From: Streptomyces roseolus | Lineage (GTDB): Bacteria; Actinomycetota; Actinomycetes; Streptomycetales; Streptomycetaceae | Direction: 5' to 3' | Length of the DNA: 64,000 nt | Assembly (NCBI RefSeq): GCF_014649855.1 | Contig: NZ_BMTV01000004.1 | Location: 124,001 to 188,000, forward strand | Part shown: piece after piece, positions 16,961 through 26,547 of the stretch | Layout of the letters: each line of letters begins with the position of its first letter | Numbering within the stretch: the first letter of the stretch is position 1 | Program-made: the position numbers and the translations under genes | Notes under the pieces: model-generated | Database searches by the model: none | Seen by the model: the letters and a program-made list of their open reading frames with translations, nothing else | Told to the model about the DNA's origin: nothing

Positions 16961-17380
16961 TCAGCACAGGATCCAGCCGGTGGCGGCGGAGCGTCCGGAG
17001 ACCGTGGCGGTGGCCCGCACGCAGCGGTTGAGGGCGTGCACGGTCACCGGTCCGGCCTGCCGGCCCCAGCGTCCGCTGACGGCGGCGGCCCGGCCGCCGC
17101 GCGGCTGGAGGGTGACCTTCATGGGGCGCGGGGCACCCGGCCGCTTGGCGAGGACCAGGGCGCAGGCGTAGTGGCGGGTGCGGTAGAGGCGCAGCTCGCC
17201 GGTGGCGAAGGAGACCGTGCGGGCGGGCCTGCCCTGGCAGACCGAGACCGCTTCGGCGGTGCCCGCGCCGGGCCCGGCCAGGGTCAGCAACCCGGCGGCG
17301 ACGGCGAGGACGAGGGCGTACGCGACGGGGCGCGGGCGCGCGCGTGCGAGAGCCCGCCGGACCGCAGTGCTTCCGGGCAT
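16961..17380 (-). CDS. Small secreted hypothetical protein
   Basis: 139 aa. Residues 1-44 look like a Sec signal peptide with a basic n-region (VRRALARARPRP), a hydrophobic core (VAYALVLAVAAGLLTLAG) and an AEA-type cleavage site. The about 95-residue mature part has four cysteines (VCQG, YACA, NRCV and the terminal ILC) that could form two disulfides. No family recognised. The ATG at 17380 has a strong GGAGGAGAC site; a longer frame upstream runs antisense through other genes and was rejected. Confidence 0.7.
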   Translation of the reverse strand: MPGSTAVRRALARARPRPVAYALVLAVAAGLLTLAGPGAGTAEAVSVCQGRPARTVSFATGELRLYRTRHYACALVLAKRPGAPRPMKVTLQPRGGRAAAVSGRWGRQAGPVTVHALNRCVRATATVSGRSAATGWILC

Positions 17381-17463
17381 GCCCGTCTCCTCCCCCGTCC
17401 CACTTCTTGCCGTACACGCATACGACGTTCGAGAGGACCGTACGGTTGCCCCCGCGCGGCCGG

Positions 17464-17835
17464 TCATCCGGTGTAGTGGCCCATGACGAGGCAGAGGAAG
17501 AACAGCTCGGCGGCGATCAGCGTCCACAGGGCGGCCCACCGGGCCCGGGAGGGCGGCGCGCCGCCGGGCGTCGTGAGCGCCGCGAGCCAGGCGGCGCCGG
17601 CGACGACCAGGGTGGCCTGGAAGAGCGGGCCGGGGACGTCGCCGCACCCGCCGTACGTCAGGCAGCGGCCGCCGCGCTCCGTGGCGACCGCGGCGATCCG
17701 GACGAACGCCGTCGCCGGGAAGAACAGCAGCCCGGCCCCCAGCGCGCTCCGGCGCAGCGTGCGGGCGCCCGCCACGGGCGCGGCGGGCGGCGCGGGGGGC
17801 CGGGAGGTTCCGGCGGCGGGGGCGCGGTCGTTCAC
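17464..17835 (-). CDS. Small hypothetical membrane protein
   Basis: 123 aa with about three hydrophobic segments (ALGAGLLFFPATAFVRIAAV, LFQATLVVAGAAWLAAL, WAALWTLIAAELFFLCLVMG). A loop between helices 1 and 2 contains two cysteines (GRCLTYGGCG). Function unknown. The GTG at 17835 is taken as start; a start at 17871 would add 12 residues. It lies 83 bp upstream of the secreted small protein on the same strand and 48 bp from the ABC transporter stop. Confidence 0.6.
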   Translation of the reverse strand: MNDRAPAAGTSRPPAPPAAPVAGARTLRRSALGAGLLFFPATAFVRIAAVATERGGRCLTYGGCGDVPGPLFQATLVVAGAAWLAALTTPGGAPPSRARWAALWTLIAAELFFLCLVMGHYTG

Positions 17836-17883
17836 GACCCCGATCCAACCCCCGGCGCCGGGCCCGGGCATGAGCCCCCGTAC

Positions 17884-20800
17884 TCAGATCGCGGCGGGTT
17901 CCTCCTCCGGCTCCGCCTCCGGGTCCGCCTCGCCGATGAAGGTGCGCCACAGGGCCGCGTAGCGGCCGTCGCGGGCGAGGAGTTCGTCGTGGCTGCCGTC
18001 CTCGGCGACCCGGCCGTGGTCCATGACGACGACCCGGTCCGCGCGGGCCGCCGTGGTCAGGCGGTGGGCGACGATCAGGGTCGTACGGCGGCCGGAGAGC
18101 CGCTCGGTGGCGGCGTTCACCTGCGCCTCGGTGGCCAGGTCCAGGGCGGCCGTGGCCTCGTCGAGGAGGAGGACGTCCGGGTCGACCAGCTCGGCGCGGG
18201 CCAGGGCGATCAGCTGCCGCTGCCCCGCCGAGAGGTTCCGGCCGCGCTCGGCGACCTCGTGGAGGTAGCCGCCGTCGAGGGTGGCGATCATGTCGTGCGC
18301 GCCGGCCGCGCGGGCCGCGGCCTCCACCTCGGCGTCGGTGGCGCCGGGCCGCCCGTAGGCGATGGCGTCGCGGACCGTCCCGGCGAAGAGGTACGCCTCC
18401 TGGGGGACGACGCCGAGCCGGTGCCGGTACGCGGTGAGGTCGAGCTCCCTGAGGTCGGTGCCGTCCGCGGTGACCCGGCCCGAGGTCGGGTCGTAGAAGC
18501 GGGCGACCAGCTTGACCAGGGTGGACTTTCCGGCGCCGGTCTCGCCGACGAAGGCGACGGTCTGCCCGGCGGGGATCCGCAGGTCGATGCCGGTGAGGGC
18601 GGTCTCCTCGGTGCCGCCGTCCGTCCCGTACGCGAAGGACACGGACTCGAAGGCGAGGTCGCCGCGGAGCGAGGGCACCGGGCGGGGCTTCTCGGCGGGG
18701 ACCGTCGACGTCGGCTCGCGGAGCAGTTCCTGCATGCGGCCCAGCGAGACGGCGGCCTGCTGGTAGCCGTCGAAGACCTGGGAGAGCTGCTGGACGGGGG
18801 CGAAGAACAGGTCGATGTAGAGGAGGTAGGCGACGAGGGCGCCGGTGGTGAGGGTGCCGGCCTCGATCCGGTTCGCGCCGACGATCATCACGGCCGCGGC
18901 GGCGGCCGAGGAGAGCAGGGTGACGAACGGGAAGTAGACCGAGATCAGCCACTGGCCGCGCACGCGCGCGTCCCGGTAGGCGGCGCCGCGCTCGGCGAAC
19001 CGGGCGGCGCCCGCCTTCTCCCGGCCGAAGGCCTGCACGATCCGCAGTCCGGCCACGGACTCCTGGAGGTCGGCGTTGACCACGCTGATCCGCTCGCGGG
19101 CCAGCTCGTACGCCTTCACGCTGGAGCGGCGGAAGTAGTACGTGGCGACGGCGAGGAGCGGCAGCGAGGCGAAGACGACCAGGGCCAGCTGGAGGTCGAG
19201 GACCAGCAGCGCCACCATGATCCCGAAGAAGGTGACGACCGAGACGAAGGCGGTGACCAGACCCGTCTGGAGGAAGGTCGACATGGCGTCGACGTCCGTC
19301 GTCATCCGGGTCATGATCCGGCCGGTCAGCTCGCGCTCGTAGTAGTCGAGGCCGAGCCGCTGGAGCTGGGCGAAGATCTTCAGGCGGAGCGCGTAGAGGA
19401 CCCGCTCGCCGGTGCGGCCGGTCATGCGGATCTCGGCGGTCTGCGCCACCCACTGCACGAGGACGGTGACGAGCGCGAGCACGGAGGCGGCCCAGACGGC
19501 GCCGACGGCGAGCTGGTTCACGCCCTCGTCGATGCCGTGCCGGATGAGGACCGGCAGCAGCAGGCCGGCGCCGGCGTCGAGAGCGACCAGGCCGAGGCTG
19601 ATGAGGAGGGGCGCGCCGAAGCCGCGCAGCAGCCGGCGGAGCCCGTACTCGGTCTCCGGCTCGACGGCCCTGGCCTCGTCCACGTCCGGGACGTCGACGG
19701 CGGGCGGCAGGGCGGCGACGGCGGCGAGCAGCTCGGGGGTGGCCCCGGCGGCCTTCGCCGGCCGGTCGGGCGCCTCGTCCCGCTCCCAGAGGGCGGGGGT
19801 GATGCCGCGCTCGGCGTCGAACTCGGCGTCCAGCTCGGCCCGCAGTCCGGTGTCCTCCGCCGGCTCCTCGGTGGCCCTCAGGACGTGGCCGGGCGAGACG
19901 CCGCCCAGCTCGTCGGGGTCGGTGAGGAGGCGGCGGTAGAGGGCGGAGCGCTCCTGGAGCTCCTCGTGGGTGCCGAGGTCGGCGAGCCGGCCGCCGTCGA
20001 GGACGGCGATCCGGTCGGCGAGGCCGAGGGTGGAGCGGCGGTGCGCGATGAGCAGGGTCGTGCGCCCCGCCATGACGGACTTCAGGGCCTCGTGGATCTC
20101 GTGCTCGACCTTGGCGTCGACCGCGGAGGTGGCGTCGTCGAGGACGAGGAGGCGGGGGTCGGTGAGGATCGCGCGGGCCAGGGCGACGCGCTGGCGCTGG
20201 CCGCCGGAGAGGGTGAGGCCGTGCTCGCCGACCTTGGTGGCGTAGCCGTCGGGCAGCTCGGCGATGAAGCGGTCCGCGCGGGCGGCCCGGGCGGCGGCCT
20301 CGACCTGCTCGTCGGTGGCGTCGGGGACGCCGTACGCGATGTTGGCGCGGACGGTGTCGGAGAAGAGGAAGGAGTCCTCGGGGACGAGGCCGATCGCGGC
20401 CCGCAGCGACTCCAGGGTCAGCTCGCGGGCGTCGTGGCCGCCGACGAGGACGGCGCCGCGGTCGACGTCGTAGAAGCGGGGCAGGAGGAGGGAGACGGTC
20501 GACTTGCCGGAGCCGGAGGAGCCGACGAGGGCGACGGTCTCGCCCTCCCGCAGCTCCAGCGAGAACCCGTCGAGGACGGGCTTGCCCCCGCCCTCCGCGT
20601 CGCCGTAGCCGAAGCTCACGCCGTCGAACTCGACGGTCGCGGGCGCGTCGGCCGGCAGCTCCTTGGTGCCGTCGGCGATGGCCGGTTCGGTGTCGATGAG
20701 CTCGACGACCCGCTCGACGCCCGCGCGTGCCTGCTGGCCGACGGTGAGGACCATGGCGAGCATCCGGACCGGGCCGACGAGGGAGGCGAGGTAGGAGGAG

Positions 20801-21645
20801 AAGGCGACGAAGGTGCCGAGGGTGATCTCCCCCTTGTAGGCGAGCCAGCCGCCGAGCGCGAGGACGGCGACCTGCCCGAGGGCGGGGACGGCCTGCAGGG
20901 CGGGCGTGTAGAGCGAGTTCAGCCGGATCGTCCGCAGTCGCGCCGCGAACAGCTTCCGGCCCGCCTCCCGGAGCTTCCCGGTCTCCTGCTCCTCCTGCCC
21001 GAAGCCCTTCACGACGCGGACGCCGGTGACGGCCCCGTCGACGACCCCGGCGACGCCGGCGGCCTCCTGCTGGGCGGCCCAGGTGGCCGGGTGGAGACGG
21101 GTGCGGCTCCGCTTGGCGATCCACCAGAGGGCGGGGGCGACGGCGAGCGCGACGAGGGTCAGCGGGATCGACAGCCAGGCCATGACGGCCAGCGAGATCA
21201 CGAACAGCAGGACGTTCCCGATGGTCATCGGGAGCATGAACAGCAGGCCCTGGATGAGCTGGAGGTCGCTGGTCGCCCGCCCCACGACCTGCCCGGTCGA
21301 CAGCTCGTCCTGCCGCCGCCCGTCGAGCCGCAGGATCGTCCCGTACATGTCGTCCCGGAGGTCCCGCTGCACGTCGAGCGCGAGCCGCCCGCCGTAGTAG
21401 CGCCTGATGTACGTCAGCCCGTAGACGAGCACGGCGGCGCCGAGCAGCAGCCCGGTCCACACGGCCAGGGAGCGCGTCCCCGCCCCGATCACGTCATCGA
21501 TGATCACCTTGGTGATGAGCGGCACGAGCGCGAGCAGCGCCATGCCGGCCAGCGACGACCCGAGCGCGAGCACGACGTCCGCCTTGTACCTCCAGGCGTA
21601 GCCCCACAGCCGCCGCGCCCACCCCTCTTGCCGCTCCACCACCAC
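17884..21645 (-). CDS. Fused two-half ABC exporter (TMD-NBD-TMD-NBD), asymmetric
   Basis: 1253-aa type IV ABC exporter in which two TMD-NBD halves are joined by a linker near residues 600-650. Half 1 has Walker A VGSSGSGKST (about residue 374), signature LSGGQRQ (about 480) and Walker B VLDDATSAVD. Half 2 has Walker A VGETGAGKST (about 1033), signature LSAGQRQ (about 1138) and Walker B LLLDEATAALD. The catalytic Glu is Asp in NBD1 and the signature is non-canonical in NBD2. These two changes fall in the same composite ATP site, as in heterodimeric exporters such as BmrCD or TM287/288. The substrate is unknown; lipid or drug export is the family norm. The GTG start at 21645 follows GGGAGGCG. 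Confidence 0.92.
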   Translation of the reverse strand: MVVERQEGWARRLWGYAWRYKADVVLALGSSLAGMALLALVPLITKVIIDDVIGAGTRSLAVWTGLLLGAAVLVYGLTYIRRYYGGRLALDVQRDLRDDMYGTILRLDGRRQDELSTGQVVGRATSDLQLIQGLLFMLPMTIGNVLLFVISLAVMAWLSIPLTLVALAVAPALWWIAKRSRTRLHPATWAAQQEAAGVAGVVDGAVTGVRVVKGFGQEEQETGKLREAGRKLFAARLRTIRLNSLYTPALQAVPALGQVAVLALGGWLAYKGEITLGTFVAFSSYLASLVGPVRMLAMVLTVGQQARAGVERVVELIDTEPAIADGTKELPADAPATVEFDGVSFGYGDAEGGGKPVLDGFSLELREGETVALVGSSGSGKSTVSLLLPRFYDVDRGAVLVGGHDARELTLESLRAAIGLVPEDSFLFSDTVRANIAYGVPDATDEQVEAAARAARADRFIAELPDGYATKVGEHGLTLSGGQRQRVALARAILTDPRLLVLDDATSAVDAKVEHEIHEALKSVMAGRTTLLIAHRRSTLGLADRIAVLDGGRLADLGTHEELQERSALYRRLLTDPDELGGVSPGHVLRATEEPAEDTGLRAELDAEFDAERGITPALWERDEAPDRPAKAAGATPELLAAVAALPPAVDVPDVDEARAVEPETEYGLRRLLRGFGAPLLISLGLVALDAGAGLLLPVLIRHGIDEGVNQLAVGAVWAASVLALVTVLVQWVAQTAEIRMTGRTGERVLYALRLKIFAQLQRLGLDYYERELTGRIMTRMTTDVDAMSTFLQTGLVTAFVSVVTFFGIMVALLVLDLQLALVVFASLPLLAVATYYFRRSSVKAYELARERISVVNADLQESVAGLRIVQAFGREKAGAARFAERGAAYRDARVRGQWLISVYFPFVTLLSSAAAAAVMIVGANRIEAGTLTTGALVAYLLYIDLFFAPVQQLSQVFDGYQQAAVSLGRMQELLREPTSTVPAEKPRPVPSLRGDLAFESVSFAYGTDGGTEETALTGIDLRIPAGQTVAFVGETGAGKSTLVKLVARFYDPTSGRVTADGTDLRELDLTAYRHRLGVVPQEAYLFAGTVRDAIAYGRPGATDAEVEAAARAAGAHDMIATLDGGYLHEVAERGRNLSAGQRQLIALARAELVDPDVLLLDEATAALDLATEAQVNAATERLSGRRTTLIVAHRLTTAARADRVVVMDHGRVAEDGSHDELLARDGRYAALWRTFIGEADPEAEPEEEPAAI

Positions 21646-21803
21646 GTGGCGCCTCCCGTCCGTCCCGGTCTACCGGAAGGCCACAACGCCCCCGACGTGC
21701 GTTTTCATCCCGCCGCAACAAGGGCTTCGTACGGAGGGGTGACGGCCTCCCGTGGGTAGGAAGGAAGACGGAGAAGGGTCGTGCCGACAGGAAGGAAGGG
21801 TCC

Positions 21804-22178
21804 GTGGGATCGGTCGAGGACGGGAAGCCGTACCGCTGGGGAGGTCTGTTCGCCGCGCTGGGGGCCATGCGGGCGCTCGCGAAGGGCGGCCGGATCGAGG
21901 AGGCGGCGGCACGGGAGGTGGCCGCCGCCACGTCGAACCCCTACAACGAGTGCCGGCGGCTGCTGCGGGAGATCGGGGAACCGTTCTTCCTCGCCCGGGA
22001 GCGCGGCGGGAGCGCCGCCGACGCGGCCCTCGTGATCATGGACGACATAGCGCGCCTGACGCCCGCGGGCCGCGCCTCCCGGGACGGCCTGGCCCCGGAG
22101 GAGGCGAAGGCCTTCGTCCAGGGCTACGAGGCCCGCTTCGCCGCGTACCGCAAGGCGTGGGAGTCCCTGGCGGGGTGA
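21804..22178 (+). CDS. Hypothetical protein, 124 aa
   Basis: Soluble, mostly helical, Ala/Glu/Arg-rich protein (for example REVAAATSNPYNECRRLLRE and PEEAKAFVQGYEARFAAYRK) with no family I recognise. The GTG start at 21804 has GGAAGG 6-10 nt upstream, and the frame has normal high-GC third positions. It is divergent from the ABC exporter and convergent with the TPP enzyme, with a hairpin at its stop codon. Confidence 0.6.
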   Translation: MGSVEDGKPYRWGGLFAALGAMRALAKGGRIEEAAAREVAAATSNPYNECRRLLREIGEPFFLARERGGSAADAALVIMDDIARLTPAGRASRDGLAPEEAKAFVQGYEARFAAYRKAWESLAG

Positions 22179-22196
22179 CGGCGGCGGTCACCCCGC
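22170..22196. terminator. Hairpin over the stop codon of the 124-aa gene
   Basis: GCGGGGTGAC (22170-22179, containing the TGA) pairs with GTCACCCCGC (22187-22196). Probable shared terminator of two convergent genes. Confidence 0.6.
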
Positions 22197-22208
22197 GCGC
22201 GTGGATGG

Positions 22209-23891
22209 TCAGAGGTGGGTCGGTTCGAAGATCTTCAGGAGGGCCGGGAGGACGACGACCGAGGGGCCGGGGGTGGCCAGGGACTTCGACAGGTCCGCGG
22301 CGAGGGTGTCGGGGGTGGTGAGGACGGCGGGGACGCCGAAGGACCCGGCGAGGGCGACGAAGTCGGGGCGGGTGAGCTCCGTGCCGGTGGCCTCGCCGTA
22401 GGCGTCGGTCATGTGCGCGCGGAGGATGCCGTAGCCGCCGTCGTCGACGATCAGCCAGGTGACGTCGAAGCCGTACTGCTTCGCCGTGGCCAGTTCCGCG
22501 AGCGAATACATCGCCCCGCCGTCGCCGGAGACCGCGAGGACCGGGACCGTCGGGTCGGCGGCCGCCGCGCCGAGGGCGGACGGGAGGGCGTAGCCGAGGC
22601 CGCCGGCGCCCTGCGCGGAGTGCATGGTGTTGGGGTGCCGGGGGTCGAAGGCGGACCACGCCCAGTGGCCGAGGATCGTCATGTCCCAGAAGCTCGGCGC
22701 GCGGGGCGGCAGCGCCTCCCGGACGGAGGCCACGAGGCGGCGCTCCAGGGTCAGGTACTGGGCGTCGAGGCGGGCCGCGACCTTGTCGAGGACCGCGCGG
22801 ACCCGCTCGGGGGCGGTGGCGTCGGTGCGGGGCTCCGTCGTCTCCAGGAGGGCCTGGAGGGCGAGGCGGGCGTCGGCGTGGATGCCGAGGCCCGGGTGGT
22901 TGGACTCCAGCTTGCCCGCGTCCGCCTCGATCTGGATCACCCGGCCGCGCGGGGCGAAGGTGTGGTGGTTCGAGGACAGCTCGCCGAGCCCGGAGCCGAC
23001 CACGAGGAGGACGTCGGCGTCCTCGAGGAAGTCAGTGGTGTGCCGGTCCTCCAGCCAGGACTGGAGGGACAGCGGGTGCTTCCAGGGGAAGGCGCCCTTG
23101 CCGCCGAAGGTGGTGACGACCGGCGCGTCGAGCCGCTCGGCGAGTGCGCGGAGCTTGCCGGAGGCGTCGGAGCGGATCACCCCGCCGCCGGCGATGATCG
23201 CGGGCCGCTCGGCCGTCGAGAGGAGGTGCGCCGCCAGCGCGGTCAGTTCCGGGCGCGGCGCGAGCTCCTCGGGCGTGGCGTCCATGGCCGTGACGACGGG
23301 GAGGATCGTCTCCGCCGTGAGGACGTCCTGCGGGATCTCCACCCAGACCGGGCCGTGCGGGGCGGTGAGCGCCGACTCCCAGGCGGCGGCGATCGCGGAC
23401 GGGATCTGGGAGTGCGTACGGGCGGTGTGGACGGACTTCACGACGTCCCGGAAGGCGGCCCGCTGGTCGCGGAGCTCGTGGAGGTAGCCGTGCCGGCCGC
23501 CGCCGAGCCCGGCCGCGGGGACCTGGCCGGCGATGGCGATGACCGGCGCGGAGGCGGCGGCGGCCTCCTGGAGCGCGGCGAGCGACAGGAGGGCGCCGGG
23601 GCCGGTGGAGAGGAGGAGCGGCGCGGCCTCGCCGGTGATGCGGCCGTACGCGTCGGCGGCGAAGCCCGCGTTGTTCTCGGCGCGCAGGCCGATGTAGCGG
23701 AGGTCCGAGCGGCGCAGGGCGTCGAACACGCCGAGGGCGTGCCGGCCGGGGAGACCGAAGACCGTCGTGGCGCCGAGGCCGGTGAGGGTCTCGATGACGA
23801 GGTCGCCGCCACGCCGCCCCGCGGGTGGGTTCAGGGCGGCTTCCGTCTGTGCGGCGGTGGGGCGCAGGACCAGGTCGTGGTCGTGGGTCAT
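22209..23891 (-). CDS. Thiamine-pyrophosphate-dependent enzyme (acetolactate synthase-like)
   Basis: 560-aa TPP enzyme with the three-domain acetolactate synthase/pyruvate oxidase plan. The N-terminal PYR domain includes FGLPGRHALGVF and the catalytic Glu region GLRAENNAGFAADAYGR. The central domain includes PAIIAGGGVI. The C-terminal PP domain has the cofactor motif beginning VSGDGGAMYS and the later ligand segment VDDGGYGIL. It catalyses decarboxylation or ligation of 2-keto acids; the true substrate is unknown. It lies 134 bp downstream of agmatinase on the same strand, suggesting a shared role in arginine/agmatine or guanidino-compound use. The ATG at 23891 has CGGAGG-type sequence 13-15 nt away and is the start matching the family. 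Confidence 0.85.
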   Translation of the reverse strand: MTHDHDLVLRPTAAQTEAALNPPAGRRGGDLVIETLTGLGATTVFGLPGRHALGVFDALRRSDLRYIGLRAENNAGFAADAYGRITGEAAPLLLSTGPGALLSLAALQEAAAASAPVIAIAGQVPAAGLGGGRHGYLHELRDQRAAFRDVVKSVHTARTHSQIPSAIAAAWESALTAPHGPVWVEIPQDVLTAETILPVVTAMDATPEELAPRPELTALAAHLLSTAERPAIIAGGGVIRSDASGKLRALAERLDAPVVTTFGGKGAFPWKHPLSLQSWLEDRHTTDFLEDADVLLVVGSGLGELSSNHHTFAPRGRVIQIEADAGKLESNHPGLGIHADARLALQALLETTEPRTDATAPERVRAVLDKVAARLDAQYLTLERRLVASVREALPPRAPSFWDMTILGHWAWSAFDPRHPNTMHSAQGAGGLGYALPSALGAAAADPTVPVLAVSGDGGAMYSLAELATAKQYGFDVTWLIVDDGGYGILRAHMTDAYGEATGTELTRPDFVALAGSFGVPAVLTTPDTLAADLSKSLATPGPSVVVLPALLKIFEPTHL

Positions 23892-24025
23892 GTCGGAGGT
23901 CCCTGGACGTCGTGGTCGGGTGCGGGCCGGTGGTCCGGGATGTGCCCACGCGTCCCTCGCCCGAGGACTTCGTCCGGGGGACCCCCGGCGAAACGCCTGC
24001 CCACACCCCGGACCGCCGTCGGCCT

Positions 24026-25000
24026 CTACTGTGCCGTACGGCTCGCCGCGATCTGGCGGCTCATGATCGTGGTCAGTTCGTACGCCGTGTGGGAGGCGGC
24101 GACGGCCGTGATCTCGGCGTGGTCGTAGGCGGGGGCGACCTCCACCACGTCCGCGGAGACCAGGTTGCAGGAGGAGAGGCCGCGGAGGATCTCCAGGAGC
24201 TCGCGGGAGGTCATGCCGCCCGCCTCGGGGGTGCCGGTGCCGGGGGCGTGGGCCGGGTCGAGGCAGTCGATGTCGATGGAGATGTACAGCGGGCGGTCGC
24301 CGATGCGCTGGCGGAGCTGGTCGGCGACCTCGTCGGCGCCGCGGCGGTAGATGTCCGCGGAGGTGACGATGCCGAAGCCCATCTTCTCGTCGTCCGTCAG
24401 GTCCTGCTTGCCGTACAGCGGGCCGCGGGTGCCGACGTGGGAGAGGGCCTCGGTGTCGAGGATGCCCTCCTCGACGGCGCGGCGGAACGGCGTGCCGTGG
24501 GTGTACTCGGCGCCGAAGTAGGTGTCCCAGGTGTCCAGGTGGGCGTCGAAGTGGAGCAGGGCGACGGGGCCGTGCTTCTTGGCGACCGAGCGGAGCAGCG
24601 GGAGGGCGATGGTGTGGTCGCCGCCGAGGGTCATCATGCGGGCGCCGGTGCCGAGGAGTTCGTCGGCGGCGGCCTCGACGGTCTCGACGGCCTCGTTGAT
24701 GTTGAACGGGTTGACGGCGATGTCGCCGCCGTCGGCGACCTGCGCGAGGGCGAACGGGGAGGCGTCCTGCGCCGGGTTGTAGGGGCGCAGGAGGCGGGAG
24801 GCCTCGCGGATGGCGTTGCCGCCGAAGCGGGCGCCGGGGCGGTAGGAGACGCCGCTGTCGAAGGGGACGCCGACCACGGCGATGTCGGCGGTGCCGACCT
24901 CGTCGAGCCGCGGCAGCCGGGCGAACGTGGCGGGACCGGCGTACCGCGGGACGCGGGACGAGTCGATCGGGCCGCGCGGGGTGCTCTGGTCGCTGCTCAT
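24026..25000 (-). CDS. speB: Agmatinase/guanidinobutyrase family ureohydrolase
   Basis: 324-aa ureohydrolase. It hydrolyses a guanidino compound (agmatine, or possibly 4-guanidinobutyrate) to urea plus the amine. Binuclear Mn ligands are present in [17 protein letters not shown] and [10 protein letters not shown], and the fold matches the arginase/agmatinase family at full length. The ATG at 25000 follows a GGAGGCACC site. It diverges from a PucR-type regulator across 119 bp that includes an AT-richer stretch with a weak CAC-N6-GTG dyad at 25059-25070. The exact substrate cannot be fixed from sequence; a PucR partner is often associated with nitrogen-compound catabolism. Confidence 0.9.
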   Translation of the reverse strand: MSSDQSTPRGPIDSSRVPRYAGPATFARLPRLDEVGTADIAVVGVPFDSGVSYRPGARFGGNAIREASRLLRPYNPAQDASPFALAQVADGGDIAVNPFNINEAVETVEAAADELLGTGARMMTLGGDHTIALPLLRSVAKKHGPVALLHFDAHLDTWDTYFGAEYTHGTPFRRAVEEGILDTEALSHVGTRGPLYGKQDLTDDEKMGFGIVTSADIYRRGADEVADQLRQRIGDRPLYISIDIDCLDPAHAPGTGTPEAGGMTSRELLEILRGLSSCNLVSADVVEVAPAYDHAEITAVAASHTAYELTTIMSRQIAASRTAQ

Positions 25001-25119
25001 GGTCGGTGCCTCCTGGGCTGTCGTCGGGGTGCGGCTCGACCGTAAGTCGCCCGAAAGCCACATTGAAGTGTACGTTTCCTCCACTCGCAGGGCAGGAGAT
25101 GTACGAAGGGGCCACAGTC

Positions 25120-26547
25120 GTGACGTTCTCGGAGCCGCTCTCCACTCCTCCGGCCCCGCCGGTGCCGCTCGCCGCGCTGCTCGCCCGCCGGGAGCTGGGG
25201 CTCCGGCTGCTCGCCGGGTCCGAGGACGCGGCGCTGCACTGGGTGCACACCTCGGAGATGGCGGACCCGTACCCGTACCTGCTCGGCGGCGAGCTGCTGC
25301 TGACGGCGGGCGTGCAGCTGGCGGACCCGGCGCGGTTCGTGGAGCGGTTGGTGGAGGCGGGGGCGGCGGCGCTCGGTTTCGGGGTGACGCCGGTGTACGA
25401 CACCGTGCCGGCGGAGCTGGTCGAGGCGTGCGTCCGGCACGGGCTTCCGCTGGTCGAGGTGCCGCCGAGGACGCCGTTCGCGGCGGTGGCGCGGGCGCTG
25501 TGGCGGCTGATGGCGGAGGCCAGGCTGCGCGAGCTGCGCCGGGTGACGGAGGCCCAGCAGTCTCTGGCGACGGCCGCCGCGCGCCCCGCGCCGGTCCCCG
25601 CCGTCCTCCACGCGCTGGCGTCCCGGCTGGGCGGCCGGGCGGTGCTCTTCGACAGGGACGGCACGGAGTCGGCCGCGGCGGGCCGGGAGATTCCAGCGGC
25701 GGCCACCGGGGCGCTCGCCGAGCTCGCGGGCCTGGTGGCGCCCGGGCCCGGTCCCGCGTCGGCGAGCGGCGAGGAAGCGGGGCTGCGGCTCGCCGCGTAC
25801 GCCCTCGGCGGCGGTGACGCGCTCGCGCTCGGCGTGGCGACGGAGCGCCGCGACCCCGGCGACCACACGGTCGCCGGGGTCGCGGTGGTGCTGCTGTCGC
25901 TGCTGACCGCCCCGCACGGGGCGACCGACGGGGCGCTGCGGGACGGGGTGCTGACCCGGCTGCTGCTGGGCGCACCGGTGGCGGAGGCGACCGGCGCCCT
26001 CTCCCCCGGCCCGTGGACGGTGGTGCACGCCCGGGGCGGCGACGGCACCCCGTTCGCGGCGGCCGCCCTGGCGGCGGCGCTCGGCACGGAGCTGGTCGAC
26101 CCGGGTCCGACGGTACGGCTCCTGCTGCCGCCGGACGCGCCCGTGGCGGCCCGGCCCGGCTGGACCCTCGGCGTCTCCGCCCCCACCGCCCCCGACGGGC
26201 TCCCGGCCGCCGACGCCCAGGCGGCCCGGGCGCTGCGGCGGGCGGAGGCGACCCGGTCGGCCCTGGTCCGCCACCGGGCGGACGGCCTCGCCGGTCTGGT
26301 CGACCCGGCGGAGGCCGCCGCCCACGCGCGCGTGCTCCTCGCTCCCCTCGGCGAGGCGCGGGCCGAGACCCTGCGCGTCTGGCTCTCCCTGCACGGCAGC
26401 TGGGACCGGACGGCCGCCGCGCTGGGCGTCCACCGCAACACGGTCCGCCAGCGGATCGCCCGCTGCGCGGTCCTCCTCGACCGGGACCTGGACGATCCGG
26501 ACGTGCGGATGGAGCTGTGGTTCGCCCTGGGACGGAGTGATCAGTAG
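25120..26547 (+). CDS. PucR family transcriptional regulator
   Basis: 475-aa regulator with the PucR N-terminal domain ([42 protein letters not shown]) and the C-terminal PucR helix-turn-helix ([20 protein letters not shown]). A low-complexity Ala/Pro-rich middle separates them. The GTG at 25120 was chosen for its GAAGGGG site 8 nt upstream; an ATG at 25099 is in frame but abuts its own AGGAG. PucR proteins respond to nitrogen metabolites such as purines or gamma-aminobutyrate-type compounds. It is divergent from agmatinase, its likely target. Its last 7 nt overlap the convergent gene at 26541. Confidence 0.88.
   Translation: MTFSEPLSTPPAPPVPLAALLARRELGLRLLAGSEDAALHWVHTSEMADPYPYLLGGELLLTAGVQLADPARFVERLVEAGAAALGFGVTPVYDTVPAELVEACVRHGLPLVEVPPRTPFAAVARALWRLMAEARLRELRRVTEAQQSLATAAARPAPVPAVLHALASRLGGRAVLFDRDGTESAAAGREIPAAATGALAELAGLVAPGPGPASASGEEAGLRLAAYALGGGDALALGVATERRDPGDHTVAGVAVVLLSLLTAPHGATDGALRDGVLTRLLLGAPVAEATGALSPGPWTVVHARGGDGTPFAAAALAAALGTELVDPGPTVRLLLPPDAPVAARPGWTLGVSAPTAPDGLPAADAQAARALRRAEATRSALVRHRADGLAGLVDPAEAAAHARVLLAPLGEARAETLRVWLSLHGSWDRTAAALGVHRNTVRQRIARCAVLLDRDLDDPDVRMELWFALGRSDQ

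Noticed and set aside
16961..21460. Long minus-strand frame overlapping the exporter in another register
   Set aside because: Arg/Pro-rich shadow except its last 139 codons, which are the small secreted protein with its own strong ribosome site.
17344..21759. Long plus-strand frame opposite the ABC exporter
   Set aside because: Composition is low-complexity Gly/Glu/Asp/Arg, a mirror of the exporter gene; no motif or start signal.
22209..26441. Apparent 1,410-codon fusion ending in the TPP enzyme
   Set aside because: The upstream part is antisense to the PucR gene and out of frame with agmatinase; the real enzyme starts at 23891.
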